Of a stretch of DNA of 64,000 nucleotides, positions 31,647-40,547 are shown piece by piece; position 1 is the first letter of the stretch; every line of letters starts with the position of its first letter. The position numbers and the translations under genes were made by a program. The DNA lies in NCBI RefSeq assembly GCF_004323735.1, contig NZ_CP036455.1:3653101-3717100 (forward strand), written 5' to 3'. This DNA comes from Streptomonospora litoralis (GTDB lineage: Bacteria; Actinomycetota; Actinomycetes; Streptosporangiales; Streptosporangiaceae). The notes below the pieces were generated by a model that did not search any database, was not told the origin of the DNA, and saw nothing but the letters and a program-made list of their open reading frames with translations.

Positions 31647-32493
31647 GGACAACATCACCGGGCTGGCGGTCGAGCGCTGGGCGACCGCGGACTCCCCCCG
31701 GATGGCCGAGCTGATGACGGCGCTGGTGCGCCACCTGCACGCTTTCGCCCGCGAGGTCCACCTCACCGAGGACGAATGGCTGGCGGCGATGCGCTGGCTC
31801 ACCGAGACCGGGCGGATCAGCGACGACAAGCGCGAGGAGTTCATCCTGGCCTCGGACGTACTGGGGCTGAGCATGCTGGTCGTGCAGATGAACAACCGCT
31901 TCGGGCCGGGCGCCACCCCGGCGACCGTGCTGGGCCCCTTCTACATCGACGACTCCCCCGCCGCGCCCTACGGCCACGACATGTCCGACGGCGCCGAGGG
32001 CGTGCCGCTCTTCGTCCACGGCACCGTCCGCGACGACACCGGAGCGCCCGTCGGCGGGGCTGTGCTGGACGTGTGGCAGGCCGATTCGGAGGGCGTCTAC
32101 GAGGCCCAGCTCGCCGACGTCGACGAAGCGCGGCTGCGCGCCAAGTACCGCACTCGCGACGACGGCTCCTACTGCCTGCGCAGCGTCGTGCCGCTGGGCT
32201 ACTCCATTCCCATGGACGGGCCGGTGGGCGAGCTGGTCGAGCGCACCCGCATCAGCCACTTCCGCCCCGCCCACATCCACTTCCTCATCAACGAGCCCGG
32301 CTACGAGAAGCTCATCACGCACATCTTCGAGGAAGGCACCCGCTACCTGGACTCCGACGTCGTGTTCGGCACCAAGCGGGAGCTGATCGTGCCGTTCCAC
32401 CGGCACGAGTCGGGCACCGCTCCCGACGGCACCGCCTTCGACACACCCTTCGCCACCGCCGGGTTCGACTTCGTGCTGCAGCCGAAGGCGTGA
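31630..32493 (+). CDS. Intradiol ring-cleavage dioxygenase (catechol/hydroxyquinol 1,2-type)
   Basis: A 287-residue non-haem iron(III) dioxygenase. The iron ligands can be placed: Tyr in LGPFYIDD, Tyr in VPLGYSIP, and the two histidines of HFRPAHIHFLI. An N-terminal helical dimerisation domain of about 100 residues precedes, as in catechol and hydroxyquinol 1,2-dioxygenases. It opens an ortho-dihydroxy aromatic between the hydroxyls to a muconate. Its place behind CoA-transferase and lyase genes suggests an aromatic-degradation operon, though no maleylacetate reductase or muconate cycloisomerase is present. Confidence 0.85.
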   Translation: MAYATEDNITGLAVERWATADSPRMAELMTALVRHLHAFAREVHLTEDEWLAAMRWLTETGRISDDKREEFILASDVLGLSMLVVQMNNRFGPGATPATVLGPFYIDDSPAAPYGHDMSDGAEGVPLFVHGTVRDDTGAPVGGAVLDVWQADSEGVYEAQLADVDEARLRAKYRTRDDGSYCLRSVVPLGYSIPMDGPVGELVERTRISHFRPAHIHFLINEPGYEKLITHIFEEGTRYLDSDVVFGTKRELIVPFHRHESGTAPDGTAFDTPFATAGFDFVLQPKA

Positions 32494-33005
32494 TCGTCGT
32501 GGACACGGGTCTGCTCCTGCTGCGGGTGGCGCTGGCGGCGCTGCTGCTGGGCCACGCCGCCCAGAAGAGCCTGGGCCGGTTCCGCGGTGCGGGGCTGGAA
32601 GGCTCCGCGACGATGTTCCACGCCCTGGGCTTCCGCCCCGCACGGCCGATGGTGGTGGCGGCGTCGCTGTCGGAGACCGCGGGCGCCGCGCTGGTGCTGC
32701 TGGGCGCGGCCACCCCGCTCGGATCGGCGATCGTGTGCGGCACCATGGTCGTGGCCGCCGCGGCGAACGCCGACAAGGGGCTGTGGGCGCACCACGGCGG
32801 CTACGAGGTAGCACTTACCTACGGCCTGATAGCCGCGGCGCTGGCGTTCACCGGCCCGGGCGCCTACTCGGTGGACGCCGTGCTGGGACTGGCCGCACCG
32901 CCGTTCTGGGTCGGAGCCTGTGCCGTGGTCGTGGGCGCCGTCGCGGCGACACCGCTGCTGCTGCGGCGCCGCGCCCTGCTGCGCCGTTCCGAGTCCGCCG
33001 GGTGA
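32490..33005 (+). CDS. DoxX-family membrane protein
   Basis: A 171-residue protein with four or five hydrophobic segments. LLLLRVALAALLLGHAAQKSLGRF at the start and GFRPARPMVVAASLSETAGAALVLLG are typical of DoxX proteins, whose bacterial members are linked to quinone or thiol redox and stress responses. The GTG at 32490 overlaps the dioxygenase stop by GTGA; a second GTG at 32499 is also possible. It ends the operon that begins with the CoA-transferase. Confidence 0.8.
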   Translation: MIVVDTGLLLLRVALAALLLGHAAQKSLGRFRGAGLEGSATMFHALGFRPARPMVVAASLSETAGAALVLLGAATPLGSAIVCGTMVVAAAANADKGLWAHHGGYEVALTYGLIAAALAFTGPGAYSVDAVLGLAAPPFWVGACAVVVGAVAATPLLLRRRALLRRSESAG

Positions 33006-33149
33006 ACCGGGCGCCCGGACGGCGCGCCGGGCCGCGCCGCGGCCCCGCAGCGCACACCCGGACCGCTGCCGCCGATCGGCGCGGACGCGGGCGCTAGGCT
33101 GAACCGGTGGCCTGCCGCAACCGGGCGAGACGTCTGTGAAAGGTCGTGC

Positions 33150-33965
33150 ATGCGTCGAGACAGCACCCCCGAGTTCATCGAGGCGCTCGCGCGCGGACTC
33201 GACGTCCTGCGCTGCTTCGAGCCCGGGCGGCCCGCGATGACGCTCTCGGAGCTGGCGACCGCCACCGGGCTCGCCCGGCCCACCGTCCGCCGCATCCTGA
33301 TCACCCTGGAGCAGCTGGGCTACGTGCGCAGCAGCGGCGGCGAGTTTTCGCTGACGCCGCGGGTGCTCGACCTGGGCATGGCCTACATCCGCTCGCAGAG
33401 CATGTGGGACCTGGCGGTGCCGCACCTGCGCAAGCTGGTCGAGCAGACCGGCGAATCCTGCTCGATCGCCCAGCTGGACGGCTCCGACATCGTCTATGTC
33501 GCCCGCGTGGCGGTGCCCAAACTCGTCACCCTGGCGGTCACCATCGGCACCCGCTTCCCGGCGCCGGTCACCTCACTGGGCAAGATCCTGCTGGCGTCGC
33601 TCTCCCCGACTGAACTCGACCGGACCCTGGCCGAGGCGTCCCGGTCCGGGATCGAGCCGCGGTGCCGGCGCACGCGCGACGAGCTCGACGCCGTGCTCAG
33701 CAAGGTGCGTGCGCGGGGCTGGGCGCTGACCGACGAGGAGCTCGCGCCGGGCATCCGCTCCGTCGCGGCACCGATCCGCGACGGCGAGGGCGCCGTGGTC
33801 GCCGCGGTCAACGTCAACGCCCACGCCGCCGAGACGCCCGTGGAGACGCTCACCGAGCGCCACCTGCCGCTGCTGCTGGGCGCGGCCAGCTCCATCAGCG
33901 CCGACTGGGAGGCGTGGAAGGCCCACCCGATGGAGGTGCTCACCCCCGCTCGCCGACAGGACTGA
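33150..33965 (+). CDS. IclR-family regulator (PcaR/PobR-like)
   Basis: A 271-residue regulator with an N-terminal winged helix (ALARGLDVLRCFEPGRPAMTLSELA, GLARPTVRRILITLEQLGYV) and a C-terminal GAF-like effector domain (MWDLAVPHLRKLVEQTGESC to SISADW). IclR proteins of this kind often activate aromatic-degradation genes. It follows the dioxygenase-DoxX operon on the same strand after 144 bp, which suggests but does not prove that it controls that operon. Its own promoter region lacks the CGGACG-type palindrome. Confidence 0.88.
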   Translation: MRRDSTPEFIEALARGLDVLRCFEPGRPAMTLSELATATGLARPTVRRILITLEQLGYVRSSGGEFSLTPRVLDLGMAYIRSQSMWDLAVPHLRKLVEQTGESCSIAQLDGSDIVYVARVAVPKLVTLAVTIGTRFPAPVTSLGKILLASLSPTELDRTLAEASRSGIEPRCRRTRDELDAVLSKVRARGWALTDEELAPGIRSVAAPIRDGEGAVVAAVNVNAHAAETPVETLTERHLPLLLGAASSISADWEAWKAHPMEVLTPARRQD

Positions 33966-34054
33966 GCGGCCCTTCGCGGCGGCCGCACGGCCCGCCTCGG
34001 CATTCGCGGGCCGCGGCCCGGATTCGCCGGCGCCGGTGCGGGAAGGAAAACCGT

Positions 34055-34357
34055 GTGGACCGGCTCGACCGCACGGAGGACGGGCGCTTCGTCGTCGTCG
34101 GCGGTCGGCGTTGGCGGGCGAGCGACCCGCTGCTTCCCGAACGGGTGCGCGAGCGCCTGGTCGCCCACCTGATGTCGGCCCGGCGCGCTGTCGGTGCGGC
34201 ACTGCGCGCCGGCGACGGCGAAGCCGAATCCGCCGCCCGCGAGCGCGTCCGGCTGGCCAAGACGGGCTTGGGCGAGCGGAGCACGCCCTGGTGGGAGCTG
34301 GCACCGGCCGAGCGGCGCGAGCGCTGGGAGGAGGCCCTGCGCGCGCTGGACGCGTAG
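34055..34357 (+). CDS. Small conserved actinobacterial protein of unknown function
   Basis: A 100-residue basic protein. FVVVGGRRWRASDPLLPERVRERLVAHLM, a helical middle rich in Arg, and KTGLGERSTPWWEL match a widespread small actinobacterial family sometimes labelled, without good reason, as a Tol transporter. The GTG at 34055 has GGAAGGA upstream (34041-34047). It lies between the IclR and aconitase genes, transcribed in the same direction. Confidence 0.75.
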   Translation: MDRLDRTEDGRFVVVGGRRWRASDPLLPERVRERLVAHLMSARRAVGAALRAGDGEAESAARERVRLAKTGLGERSTPWWELAPAERRERWEEALRALDA

Positions 34358-34436
34358 CCGGGCGGCGTGTGACGAGTGCCCCGTTTGCCGTGCTGCTGTG
34401 CGGTCAGCCTCGACGGGTAAAGAGGGAAGGAGCGAG

Positions 34437-36395
34437 ATGGGACGCGGTGTCGCACACAAGCTGATCGAATCTCACCTGGTCGAAGGCGAGTTGGTGCCGG
34501 GGCGGCCGATCGCGCTGAGCGTCGACCAGACCCTCACCCAGGACGCCACCGGCACGCTGGTGATGCAGGAGCTGGAGGCACTGGGACTGGACCGCACCCG
34601 GGCCGAGGTCAGCGTGCAGTACGTCGACCACAACCTCCTCCAGGCCGACGAGAAGAACGCCGAGGACCACGCGTTCCTGCACTCGGCGGCGCGCCGGTAC
34701 GGGCTGTGGTACTCGAAGCCGGGCAACGGCGTATCCCACCCCACCCACATGCAGCGTTTCGGCGTGCCCGGAAAAACCATGGTCGGCTCCGACTCCCACA
34801 CCTGCGCGGCGGGGTCGCTGGGCATGCTGGCCGTGGGCGTCGGCGGTCTGGAGGTGGCCATGGCCATCGCGGGGCGACCGCTGCGGATCACGGCGCCGCA
34901 GATCTGGGGCGTGCGGCTGAGTGGCGAGCTGCCCGAGTGGACCTCGGCCAAGGACGTCATCCTGGAGATGCTGCGACGGCACACCGTCTCGGGCGGCGTC
35001 AACCGCATCATCGAGTACCACGGGCCCGGCGTCGACACCCTGACCGCGATGGACCGCCACGTCATCGCCAACATGGGCGCGGAACTGGGCGCCACCACCA
35101 CGGTCTTTCCCGCCGACGAGGCGGTGCGCGACTTCCTGCGCGCCGAGGGCCGCGAAGAGGACTTCACCGAACTGCTGGCCGACCCCGACGCCGAGTACGA
35201 CGTCACCGACGAGATCGATCTGTCGACGATCGAACCGCTGATCGCGCGGCCTTCGGCGCCGGACAAGGTGGTGCCCGTGCGCGAGGCGGCGGGCGAGGAC
35301 GTCGGCCAGGTCGTCATCGGCTCGTCGGCCAACCCCGGGCTGCGCGACTACGCGATCGCCGCGGCCATGGTGAAGGGGCGCCAGACCGACAGCGCGGTCA
35401 GCTTCGACGTGAACCCGTCATCGCGCCAGATCTTCTCCGACATGACGCGGATGGGCGCCACCTTCGACCTGATCAACGCGGGTGCCCGTATCCACCAGGC
35501 GGGCTGCCTGGGCTGCATCGGCATGGGCCAGGCGCCCGCCGTCGGCCGCAATTCGCTGCGCACCTTCCCGCGCAACTTCCCCGGACGGTCGGGCACCAAG
35601 GAGGACTCGGTCTGGCTGTGCTCGCCGGAGACCGCGGCCGCCTCAGCGCTGGCGGGCGTGATCGCCGACCCGCGCGATGTGGCCGAGAAGATGCAGATCG
35701 CCTACCCCGAGCTGGACCTGCCGGAGCGCTCGGGGGTCAACACGAGGATGCTGGTTCCTCCGCCCCCGCGTGCGGAGTCGCTGCAGGAGGAACTGGTCAA
35801 GGGCCCCAACATCTCGGCGCTGCCGGACTTCCCGCCACTGCCCGACAGCGTGGAGGCGCCGGTGCTGCTCAAGGTCGGCGACGACGTCTCCACCGACGAG
35901 ATCTCCCCGGCCGGCGCCCAGGCCCTCCCGTTCCGCTCGAACGTGCCCAAGCTGGCGGAGTTCACCTTCACCCGGATCGACGAGGACTACCCGCGCCGGG
36001 CGCGCGAGATCGCCCAGGCTTCGGGGCACATCGTGGTCGGCGGGGAGAACTACGGCCAGGGCTCCTCCCGCGAGCACGCCGCCATCACCCCGCGGTACCT
36101 GGGCCTGCGCGCGGTGATCGCGAAGTCATTCGCCCGCATCCACTGGCAGAACCTCGCCAACTTCGGCGTCCTGGCGCTGACGTTCGCCGACACGGCCGAC
36201 TACGACCGCATCGACGCCGGCGACGTGCTCATCCTCGACGACCTGCACAAGGTCCTGCCCGGCGGCGGGGACGTGACGGTGCGCAACGACACCAAGGGCG
36301 AGGCCTACACCCTGCGCCACAGCCTCACCGAGGGCCAGGTCGAGGCGGTCCTGGCCGGCGGGCAGATCCCGCTGCTGGCGAGCGCGTTGGCGTGA
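34437..36395 (+). CDS. Aconitate hydratase, compact 4Fe-4S form
   Basis: A 652-residue aconitase-family protein. The three cluster cysteines are seen in SDSHTCAAG and GCLGCIGMG, followed by the swivel domain (from about 500) with GENYGQGSSREHAA, the substrate-binding segment. It is shorter than bacterial AcnA (about 890) and LeuC+LeuD-like in length, as in the single-chain aconitases of some actinobacteria and archaea. It isomerises citrate or a homologous tricarboxylate, which fits the citryl-CoA-type gene upstream. AGGGAAGGAG precedes the ATG; a terminator follows. Confidence 0.87.
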   Translation: MGRGVAHKLIESHLVEGELVPGRPIALSVDQTLTQDATGTLVMQELEALGLDRTRAEVSVQYVDHNLLQADEKNAEDHAFLHSAARRYGLWYSKPGNGVSHPTHMQRFGVPGKTMVGSDSHTCAAGSLGMLAVGVGGLEVAMAIAGRPLRITAPQIWGVRLSGELPEWTSAKDVILEMLRRHTVSGGVNRIIEYHGPGVDTLTAMDRHVIANMGAELGATTTVFPADEAVRDFLRAEGREEDFTELLADPDAEYDVTDEIDLSTIEPLIARPSAPDKVVPVREAAGEDVGQVVIGSSANPGLRDYAIAAAMVKGRQTDSAVSFDVNPSSRQIFSDMTRMGATFDLINAGARIHQAGCLGCIGMGQAPAVGRNSLRTFPRNFPGRSGTKEDSVWLCSPETAAASALAGVIADPRDVAEKMQIAYPELDLPERSGVNTRMLVPPPPRAESLQEELVKGPNISALPDFPPLPDSVEAPVLLKVGDDVSTDEISPAGAQALPFRSNVPKLAEFTFTRIDEDYPRRAREIAQASGHIVVGGENYGQGSSREHAAITPRYLGLRAVIAKSFARIHWQNLANFGVLALTFADTADYDRIDAGDVLILDDLHKVLPGGGDVTVRNDTKGEAYTLRHSLTEGQVEAVLAGGQIPLLASALA

Positions 36396-36409
36396 TCCGA
36401 ACGGCCGCT

Positions 36410-36444
36410 GCCGGCAGGCCCGTGCCCTCCCGCGGCCTGCCGGC
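36410..36444 (+). terminator. Hairpin terminator of the aconitase gene
   Basis: GCCGGCAGGCC (36410-36420) pairs perfectly with GGCCTGCCGGC (36434-36444), an 11-bp stem with a 13-base loop, 15 bp after the aconitase stop and before the convergent MFS gene. Confidence 0.75.
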
Positions 36445-36486
36445 CGCTCGCAAAGGTTTTGCAGGGCATCAGCCTCAACCGCCTGA

Positions 36487-38037
36487 TCAACGAGCGGCTC
36501 GCCCGTACCTAGGACGGTTGGTCGGCGACGGTCCCGTATGGCGCCGGAGGCCGTCGGCGGGTTCGGCGGGCTCGGGCGTCGGCTCGGGGCGGGCGGCGCG
36601 CGGCAGCAGGGGCACGAGAGCCAGCGCCAGCAGGAACGCGGCCGCGTTGTAGCAGAGCGTCGTGGCGGCCGCGTCGGCGAACGCCCGGCGGTGCGCGGGG
36701 TCGCCCGGGTCGGCGGGGGCGCCGGTCGCGGCGAGCCAGAAGAAGAGCACGCCGACCACCGCCACGCCCACGGCGGTGCCCAGTTGCATGACGGCGTTGG
36801 CCACGCCCGAGGCGGCGCCGGCGTCGTCGTCGGGCACGTCGGCCAGCACCACCCCGGTCAGGATCGGCACGCACATGCCCATGCCCGCCCCCATCGCCAA
36901 CACCGGCAGGGCCGCGTGCCACCACGCCACTGCGGGGCCGAGGAGTGCGAGCACCCCGATCAGGGCGAGGGCCGAGGCGGTCATCACGGCCAGCCCGATG
37001 CCGATGACCCGGCGCCCGCGGGTGGTGGCGTAGCGGCGGGCGACACCGGAGGTCAGGACGATGCCCACCGGCCAGCTCACCACGGCCGCCGCGGTGCGCA
37101 GCGGCGACCAGCCCAGGCCGAGCTGGAAGTCGTAGGTCAGTACCAGGAACAGCGACGCCAGGCCCGAGAAGAGCACGAACATCACCACCGCCCCGGCCGC
37201 GAACGAGCGCCGGGCGAACAGGGCGGGAGGGACCAGCGCCGAGCCCGTCGTGCGGTCGCGGCGGCGCTGGTGGAGGGCGAACAGGAGCAGCAGCGGGACT
37301 GCCGCGCCCAGCAGGGCCAGTGTCCAGGCGTCCCAACCGCGCTCGCGCCCCTGGATGAGCGGGAACATGACCGCGAACATCGCGAGGCCGGCCAAGGCCA
37401 TACCGACGGGGTCGGGGCGCAGCGGACGTGCGGCGCGACTTTCCGGCATCAGCCACAGCGCGAGCGCGACGGCCGCGGCGCCCAAGGGGACGTTGACGTA
37501 GAAGACGGCGCGCCAACCGAGGCCGAACAGGTCGGCCTCGGTCAGCACGGCCCCCAGCAGCGGACCGCTGACGTTGGCCAGGCTCAGCGTGACGCCGTAG
37601 AGGGCGAAGGCCCGGGCGCGCTCGCGGTGGTCGAAGAGGACCACGATGACCGACATCGCCTGGGGGACCATCAGGGCCGCGGCGACGCCCTGGGCGAGGC
37701 GGCCGGCTATGAGCACCTCGGCGGTCGGCGCGGCGCCGCACATCAGCGAGGCGGCCGTGAAGCAGGCCATGCCCGCGACGAACATGCGTTTGCGGCCGAG
37801 GATGTCGCCCAGGCGCCCGCCGGTGACCAGCACGAGGGCGAAGGCCAGGGAGTAGCCCGCGAGCACCCACTGCGCGGCCGAGTAGCCGGCGCCGAGGCCC
37901 GTCTGCAGGCGGGGAAGCACGATGTTCACGATCGTGGCGTCGACGAGGTCCATGAAAAGGGCGATGAGGACCACCCCGAGGACCACCCAGCGGGTGGGCT
38001 TCGGTGACGCGGTCGGGGGTGCCGGGACGTCCGTCAT
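36487..38037 (-). CDS. MFS drug exporter (DHA2/EmrB-QacA type)
   Basis: A 516-residue transporter with about 14 membrane segments. LDLVDATIVNIVLPRLQTGLG-like sequence in helix 1 (LFMDLVDATIVNIVLP), the GRLGDILGRKRMF loop between helices 2 and 3, and the proton-antiporter motif GPLLGAVLTE near helix 5 identify the DHA2 group. It should expel hydrophobic drugs or an endogenous metabolite. The ATG at 38037 replaces a longer in-frame start at 38076. It diverges from a MarR gene across a 100-bp region with inverted repeats, so MarR repression is likely. Confidence 0.88.
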   Translation of the reverse strand: MTDVPAPPTASPKPTRWVVLGVVLIALFMDLVDATIVNIVLPRLQTGLGAGYSAAQWVLAGYSLAFALVLVTGGRLGDILGRKRMFVAGMACFTAASLMCGAAPTAEVLIAGRLAQGVAAALMVPQAMSVIVVLFDHRERARAFALYGVTLSLANVSGPLLGAVLTEADLFGLGWRAVFYVNVPLGAAAVALALWLMPESRAARPLRPDPVGMALAGLAMFAVMFPLIQGRERGWDAWTLALLGAAVPLLLLFALHQRRRDRTTGSALVPPALFARRSFAAGAVVMFVLFSGLASLFLVLTYDFQLGLGWSPLRTAAAVVSWPVGIVLTSGVARRYATTRGRRVIGIGLAVMTASALALIGVLALLGPAVAWWHAALPVLAMGAGMGMCVPILTGVVLADVPDDDAGAASGVANAVMQLGTAVGVAVVGVLFFWLAATGAPADPGDPAHRRAFADAAATTLCYNAAAFLLALALVPLLPRAARPEPTPEPAEPADGLRRHTGPSPTNRPRYGRAAR

Positions 38038-38100
38038 AGTGGACTCCGCGAGAGAGTAGAGTGCAGAGAAGAACATCAGGAGAGAATCACTATAATCGAC

Positions 38101-38119
38101 TCTCTCTATTTCAGAGAGA
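38101..38119. promoter_or_regulatory. Inverted repeat between MFS and MarR genes, likely MarR operator
   Basis: TCTCTCT (38101-38107) and AGAGAGA (38113-38119) form 7-bp arms with a 5-base centre ATTTC. A consensus -10 TATAAT is at 38091-38096 on the plus strand, just before the repeat, so a bound MarR dimer would block transcription of its own gene. The surrounding region is rich in further GAGAG/CTCTC half-sites. Confidence 0.6.
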
Positions 38120-38138
38120 TTAGATCAGAGGTGTGCCG

Positions 38139-38624
38139 GTGTCAACGTCAACGCCCGAGGAACCGGTGCCGGCGAGCGTCGGCGCCCTCTACGAGGAACT
38201 GCGCGTAGCGGCGTCCCTGGCCGTGCGGTTCCACGCGGCCCTCGCCGCGCACGCCGGTGTCAACATCACCGACGTCAGCTGCCTGGGCGCGCTGGACAAG
38301 AACGGGCCCATGAGCCCCGGCGAACTGGCCGATCACACGGGCCTCTCCCGCGGCGGCGCCATCACCGCCGTGGTCGACCGGCTGGAGAAAGCGGGCTTCG
38401 TGCAGCGCCGCCGCGACGAACGGGACCGCCGCAGAGTGGTCGTCGAACTCCTCCGCGAGGGCGCCTACGCGCGGCTCACCGAGACGTTCGACGCGCTGGA
38501 CCGCTCCTACACCGAGGTGATCGCCGACTACCCGGAGGAGCAGCGGCAACTGCTCCTGGAGTTCACCCGCCGCATCAACGCCCAACTGGAGGAGCGAACC
38601 GGCGCGTTGCAGAGCGGGGCCTGA
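38139..38624 (+). CDS. MarR-family regulator
   Basis: A 161-residue MarR protein with the winged helix LADHTGLSRGGAITAVVDRLEKAGFVQRR and the wing DERDRRRVVVEL. Dimerisation helices lie at both ends. I chose the GTG at 38139 because AGAGG (38127-38131) is seven bases upstream of it; the GTG at 38133 is too close to that site. It probably represses the diverging exporter gene. Confidence 0.87.
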   Translation: MSTSTPEEPVPASVGALYEELRVAASLAVRFHAALAAHAGVNITDVSCLGALDKNGPMSPGELADHTGLSRGGAITAVVDRLEKAGFVQRRRDERDRRRVVVELLREGAYARLTETFDALDRSYTEVIADYPEEQRQLLLEFTRRINAQLEERTGALQSGA

Positions 38625-38689
38625 GCACACCGCGCGCGGAGACCGTCGGCCCGTCCCCGAATACCCGGGGGCGCCCGGCCATCCGCTTC

Positions 38690-38985
38690 CTGCAGCGGCG
38701 GCACGCCCCCCGCGTCTGCGCCCATCGGTTCGGGTGTGCGCCGGTTTCGCGCACGGCGGGGCGGCAAGGGCGGCGGTGGGTCCGGCCTGTGGTTCTCGGG
38801 TCGGGTGCTCGCCGGTGACGGCCGCCGACGGAGGCGGCGACGGTCCGCTGGGCGGCCTTGCTGATCGGCCGGGCGGCGGGTGGCCTTCACCGGAAGGCGG
38901 CGACGGTGGCAGCCGGGGCGCGCCTGCGATCATCGGTTCGGGTGCCCGCCGGTTGAGCGCGCGACGGAGGCGGCGGGACGGGTGC
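38690..38985 (+). repeat. Repeat array of composite element copy 3
   Basis: The two motifs of the other arrays recur: motif A at 38848, motif B near 38724, 38795 and 38930. No gene is supported between the MarR stop (38624) and the methyltransferase stop (39395) except a small response-regulator fragment. Confidence 0.7.
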
Positions 38986-39225
38986 TGGCCATTGGAAAGC
39001 GATTTCCGTGGCCATAAGTTCACGATAGACGGGAAAACCGCGCCGAATCCGCCCGGATATCCACCCCGCCGCCCCGGTGGGCTCACCGAGCGCGTGGTTT
39101 TCGTCAAAAAACGGCCCGGATCCGGCGATTTCCTCGCAATGGATGACCGCAGCCGCATCGAGTCTGTCTTTAGAGTCAGATTCGGCGCCGAAACTGACTC
39201 CACAGACACCCTCGGTGCGCGAACC
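38985..39225 (-). repeat. Composite element copy 3, partial core in inverse orientation
   Basis: A hairpin TGGCCA-GGAAA...TTTCC-TGGCCA (38986-39014) is followed by CATAAGTTCACGATAGACGG, the reverse complement of the segment at 22593-22612. An imperfect palindrome centred on 39186/39187 (arms 39158-39186 and 39187-39215, 23 of 29 positions paired) corresponds to the 62-bp palindrome of copy 2. The remainder of the core and the right array are missing. Confidence 0.6.
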
Positions 39226-39229
39226 CCAA

Positions 39230-39375
39230 GAGAGCGGGCGCTGCCGCCTCCGCCCGCCGCCGCACCGCCTCGTCCAGGCTGAACGGCTTGGTCACGTGGT
39301 CGTCGGCGCCGCGGGCCGTGTACCCGCTCAGCTCCCGCGACGCGGTCGGCAGCTCGCGGATTTTCGCGCCGAGAA
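39230..39375 (-). pseudogene. Fragment of a response-regulator receiver domain
   Basis: On the minus strand one frame reads LSGYTARGADDHVTKPFSLDEAVRRR, which matches the region around the conserved lysine of OmpR-type receivers (typically ARGADDYVTKPFS). The phospho-aspartate part and the DNA-binding domain are missing and no start fits. It lies between repeat copy 3 and the methyltransferase gene, again a broken gene beside the repeat. Confidence 0.45.
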
Positions 39376-39394
39376 CGCGCAGGTGCGGTGGCGC

Positions 39395-40231
39395 CTACGG
39401 GCGTTCCGGCGCGCCGTCCCAGCGGCCGATGCCCGCCAGGCCCGACGCCTGCTCGGGGGAGAAGTACGGCTCGGTGCCGCGGGGACGCCAGTCGGCGGCG
39501 TGGACGACGCCCGGCGGGACGGGCGCGAGGTCGGCGAAGAAGGCCTTGATCTGCTCCTGGGACCGCGGCTGCAGCCGTGCGCTGGAGGAGCGATAGGCGT
39601 CGCGGGCGACGTCGGCGCGGTCGGGGCTCGTGTCGGACTCGCCGTGGGTGATGGCGACGTAGGAACCGGGCGCGAGGTGCTCCAGGTGGCGGCGCAGCAG
39701 CGCGTAGGGCTGCTGGTCGTCGGTGACGAAGTGCAGCACCGCCAGCATCAGCAGTCCTACCGGGCGGTCCAGGTCGATACGCGAGGCCAACTCCCGATGG
39801 GTGTAGAGCGACTCGGGATCGCGCATGTCGGCCTGCACGACCCCGGTCAGCTCGGGCTCGTCGGCGAGCAGGGCCTCGGCGTGCACCCGCACGACCGGGT
39901 CGTAGTCGACGTAGACGACGCGGGCCCGGGGGTGGTGGCGCCGGGCGACTTCGTGAACGGGGTCCTGGGTGGGCAGGCCCGAGCCGATGTCGACGAACTG
40001 GTCGATGCCCTGCTCGCAGAGGAACTCGACGGCCCGCCCCAGGAACAGGCGGTTCACCTTGGCCGCCTGGCGGACCTCCGGCAGCGCCTCCATCAACTTG
40101 TCGCCCATCTGACGGTCGACCGCATAGTTGTTCTTGCCGCCCAGGTAGTAGTCGTAGAGCCGGGCGGGGCTGGGGACGGTGGTGTCGACGCCGACGGGGG
40201 CGGCGGGCTCCGGGGAGGGCGCGTCGGACAT
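39395..40231 (-). CDS. DUF574-type SAM-dependent methyltransferase, paralogue 1
   Basis: A 278-residue protein of the actinobacterial DUF574 (Methyltransf_19) family. The N-terminal ARLYDYYLGGKNNYAVDR is the family signature. The SAM-binding loop is FVDIGSGLPT and the ribose-contacting strand VVYVDYDPVV. Substrates of the family are unknown; streptomycetes and relatives carry dozens. Two more paralogues lie at 45444 and 50498. Confidence 0.85.
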   Translation of the reverse strand: MSDAPSPEPAAPVGVDTTVPSPARLYDYYLGGKNNYAVDRQMGDKLMEALPEVRQAAKVNRLFLGRAVEFLCEQGIDQFVDIGSGLPTQDPVHEVARRHHPRARVVYVDYDPVVRVHAEALLADEPELTGVVQADMRDPESLYTHRELASRIDLDRPVGLLMLAVLHFVTDDQQPYALLRRHLEHLAPGSYVAITHGESDTSPDRADVARDAYRSSSARLQPRSQEQIKAFFADLAPVPPGVVHAADWRPRGTEPYFSPEQASGLAGIGRWDGAPERP

Positions 40232-40503
40232 GGCAAAACCCGTTCGTGTATGGGGCGTGTGGGTGGGGGACGGACTGGGCGCCGGGCGGGGAAGAGCCCG
40301 GACGCGTCGACTCTAGTGGCGTGCGCGCGTTCCCGCGATCCCCCGATCCCCTGCACCGCGGGGCTTCCCGGCCGCATGCGACGACTTGGGCGCCTGCCGC
40401 GGCGTACGGCGGCAAGCGCGCTGCGGGCGCGGCGGCGGCCCCTTGGCGACGTCGCCCTTCGCCCACGTGCTGCCGTCTTACGGCCGCCCGGGCCCGCGGG
40501 CGC

Positions 40504-40537
40504 CCGCCCCGGCCGGTTGCGTAGTCGGCCGGGGCGG
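40504..40537 (-). terminator. Hairpin terminator of the GDSL esterase gene
   Basis: CCGCCCCGGCCG (40504-40515) pairs perfectly with CGGCCGGGGCGG (40526-40537), a 12-bp stem with a 10-base loop just downstream of the esterase stop. The rest of the 316-bp gap to the methyltransferase start shows nothing else I recognise. Confidence 0.75.
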
Positions 40538-40547
40538 AGACCGGCGG

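Noticed and set aside
36450-36512. Short frame ending in SLNRLINERLART, like the C-terminus of an Arc/HicB-type antitoxin
   Set aside because: Only about 20 codons remain, it overlaps the end of the MFS gene on the other strand and follows a terminator. Too short to call even a pseudogene.
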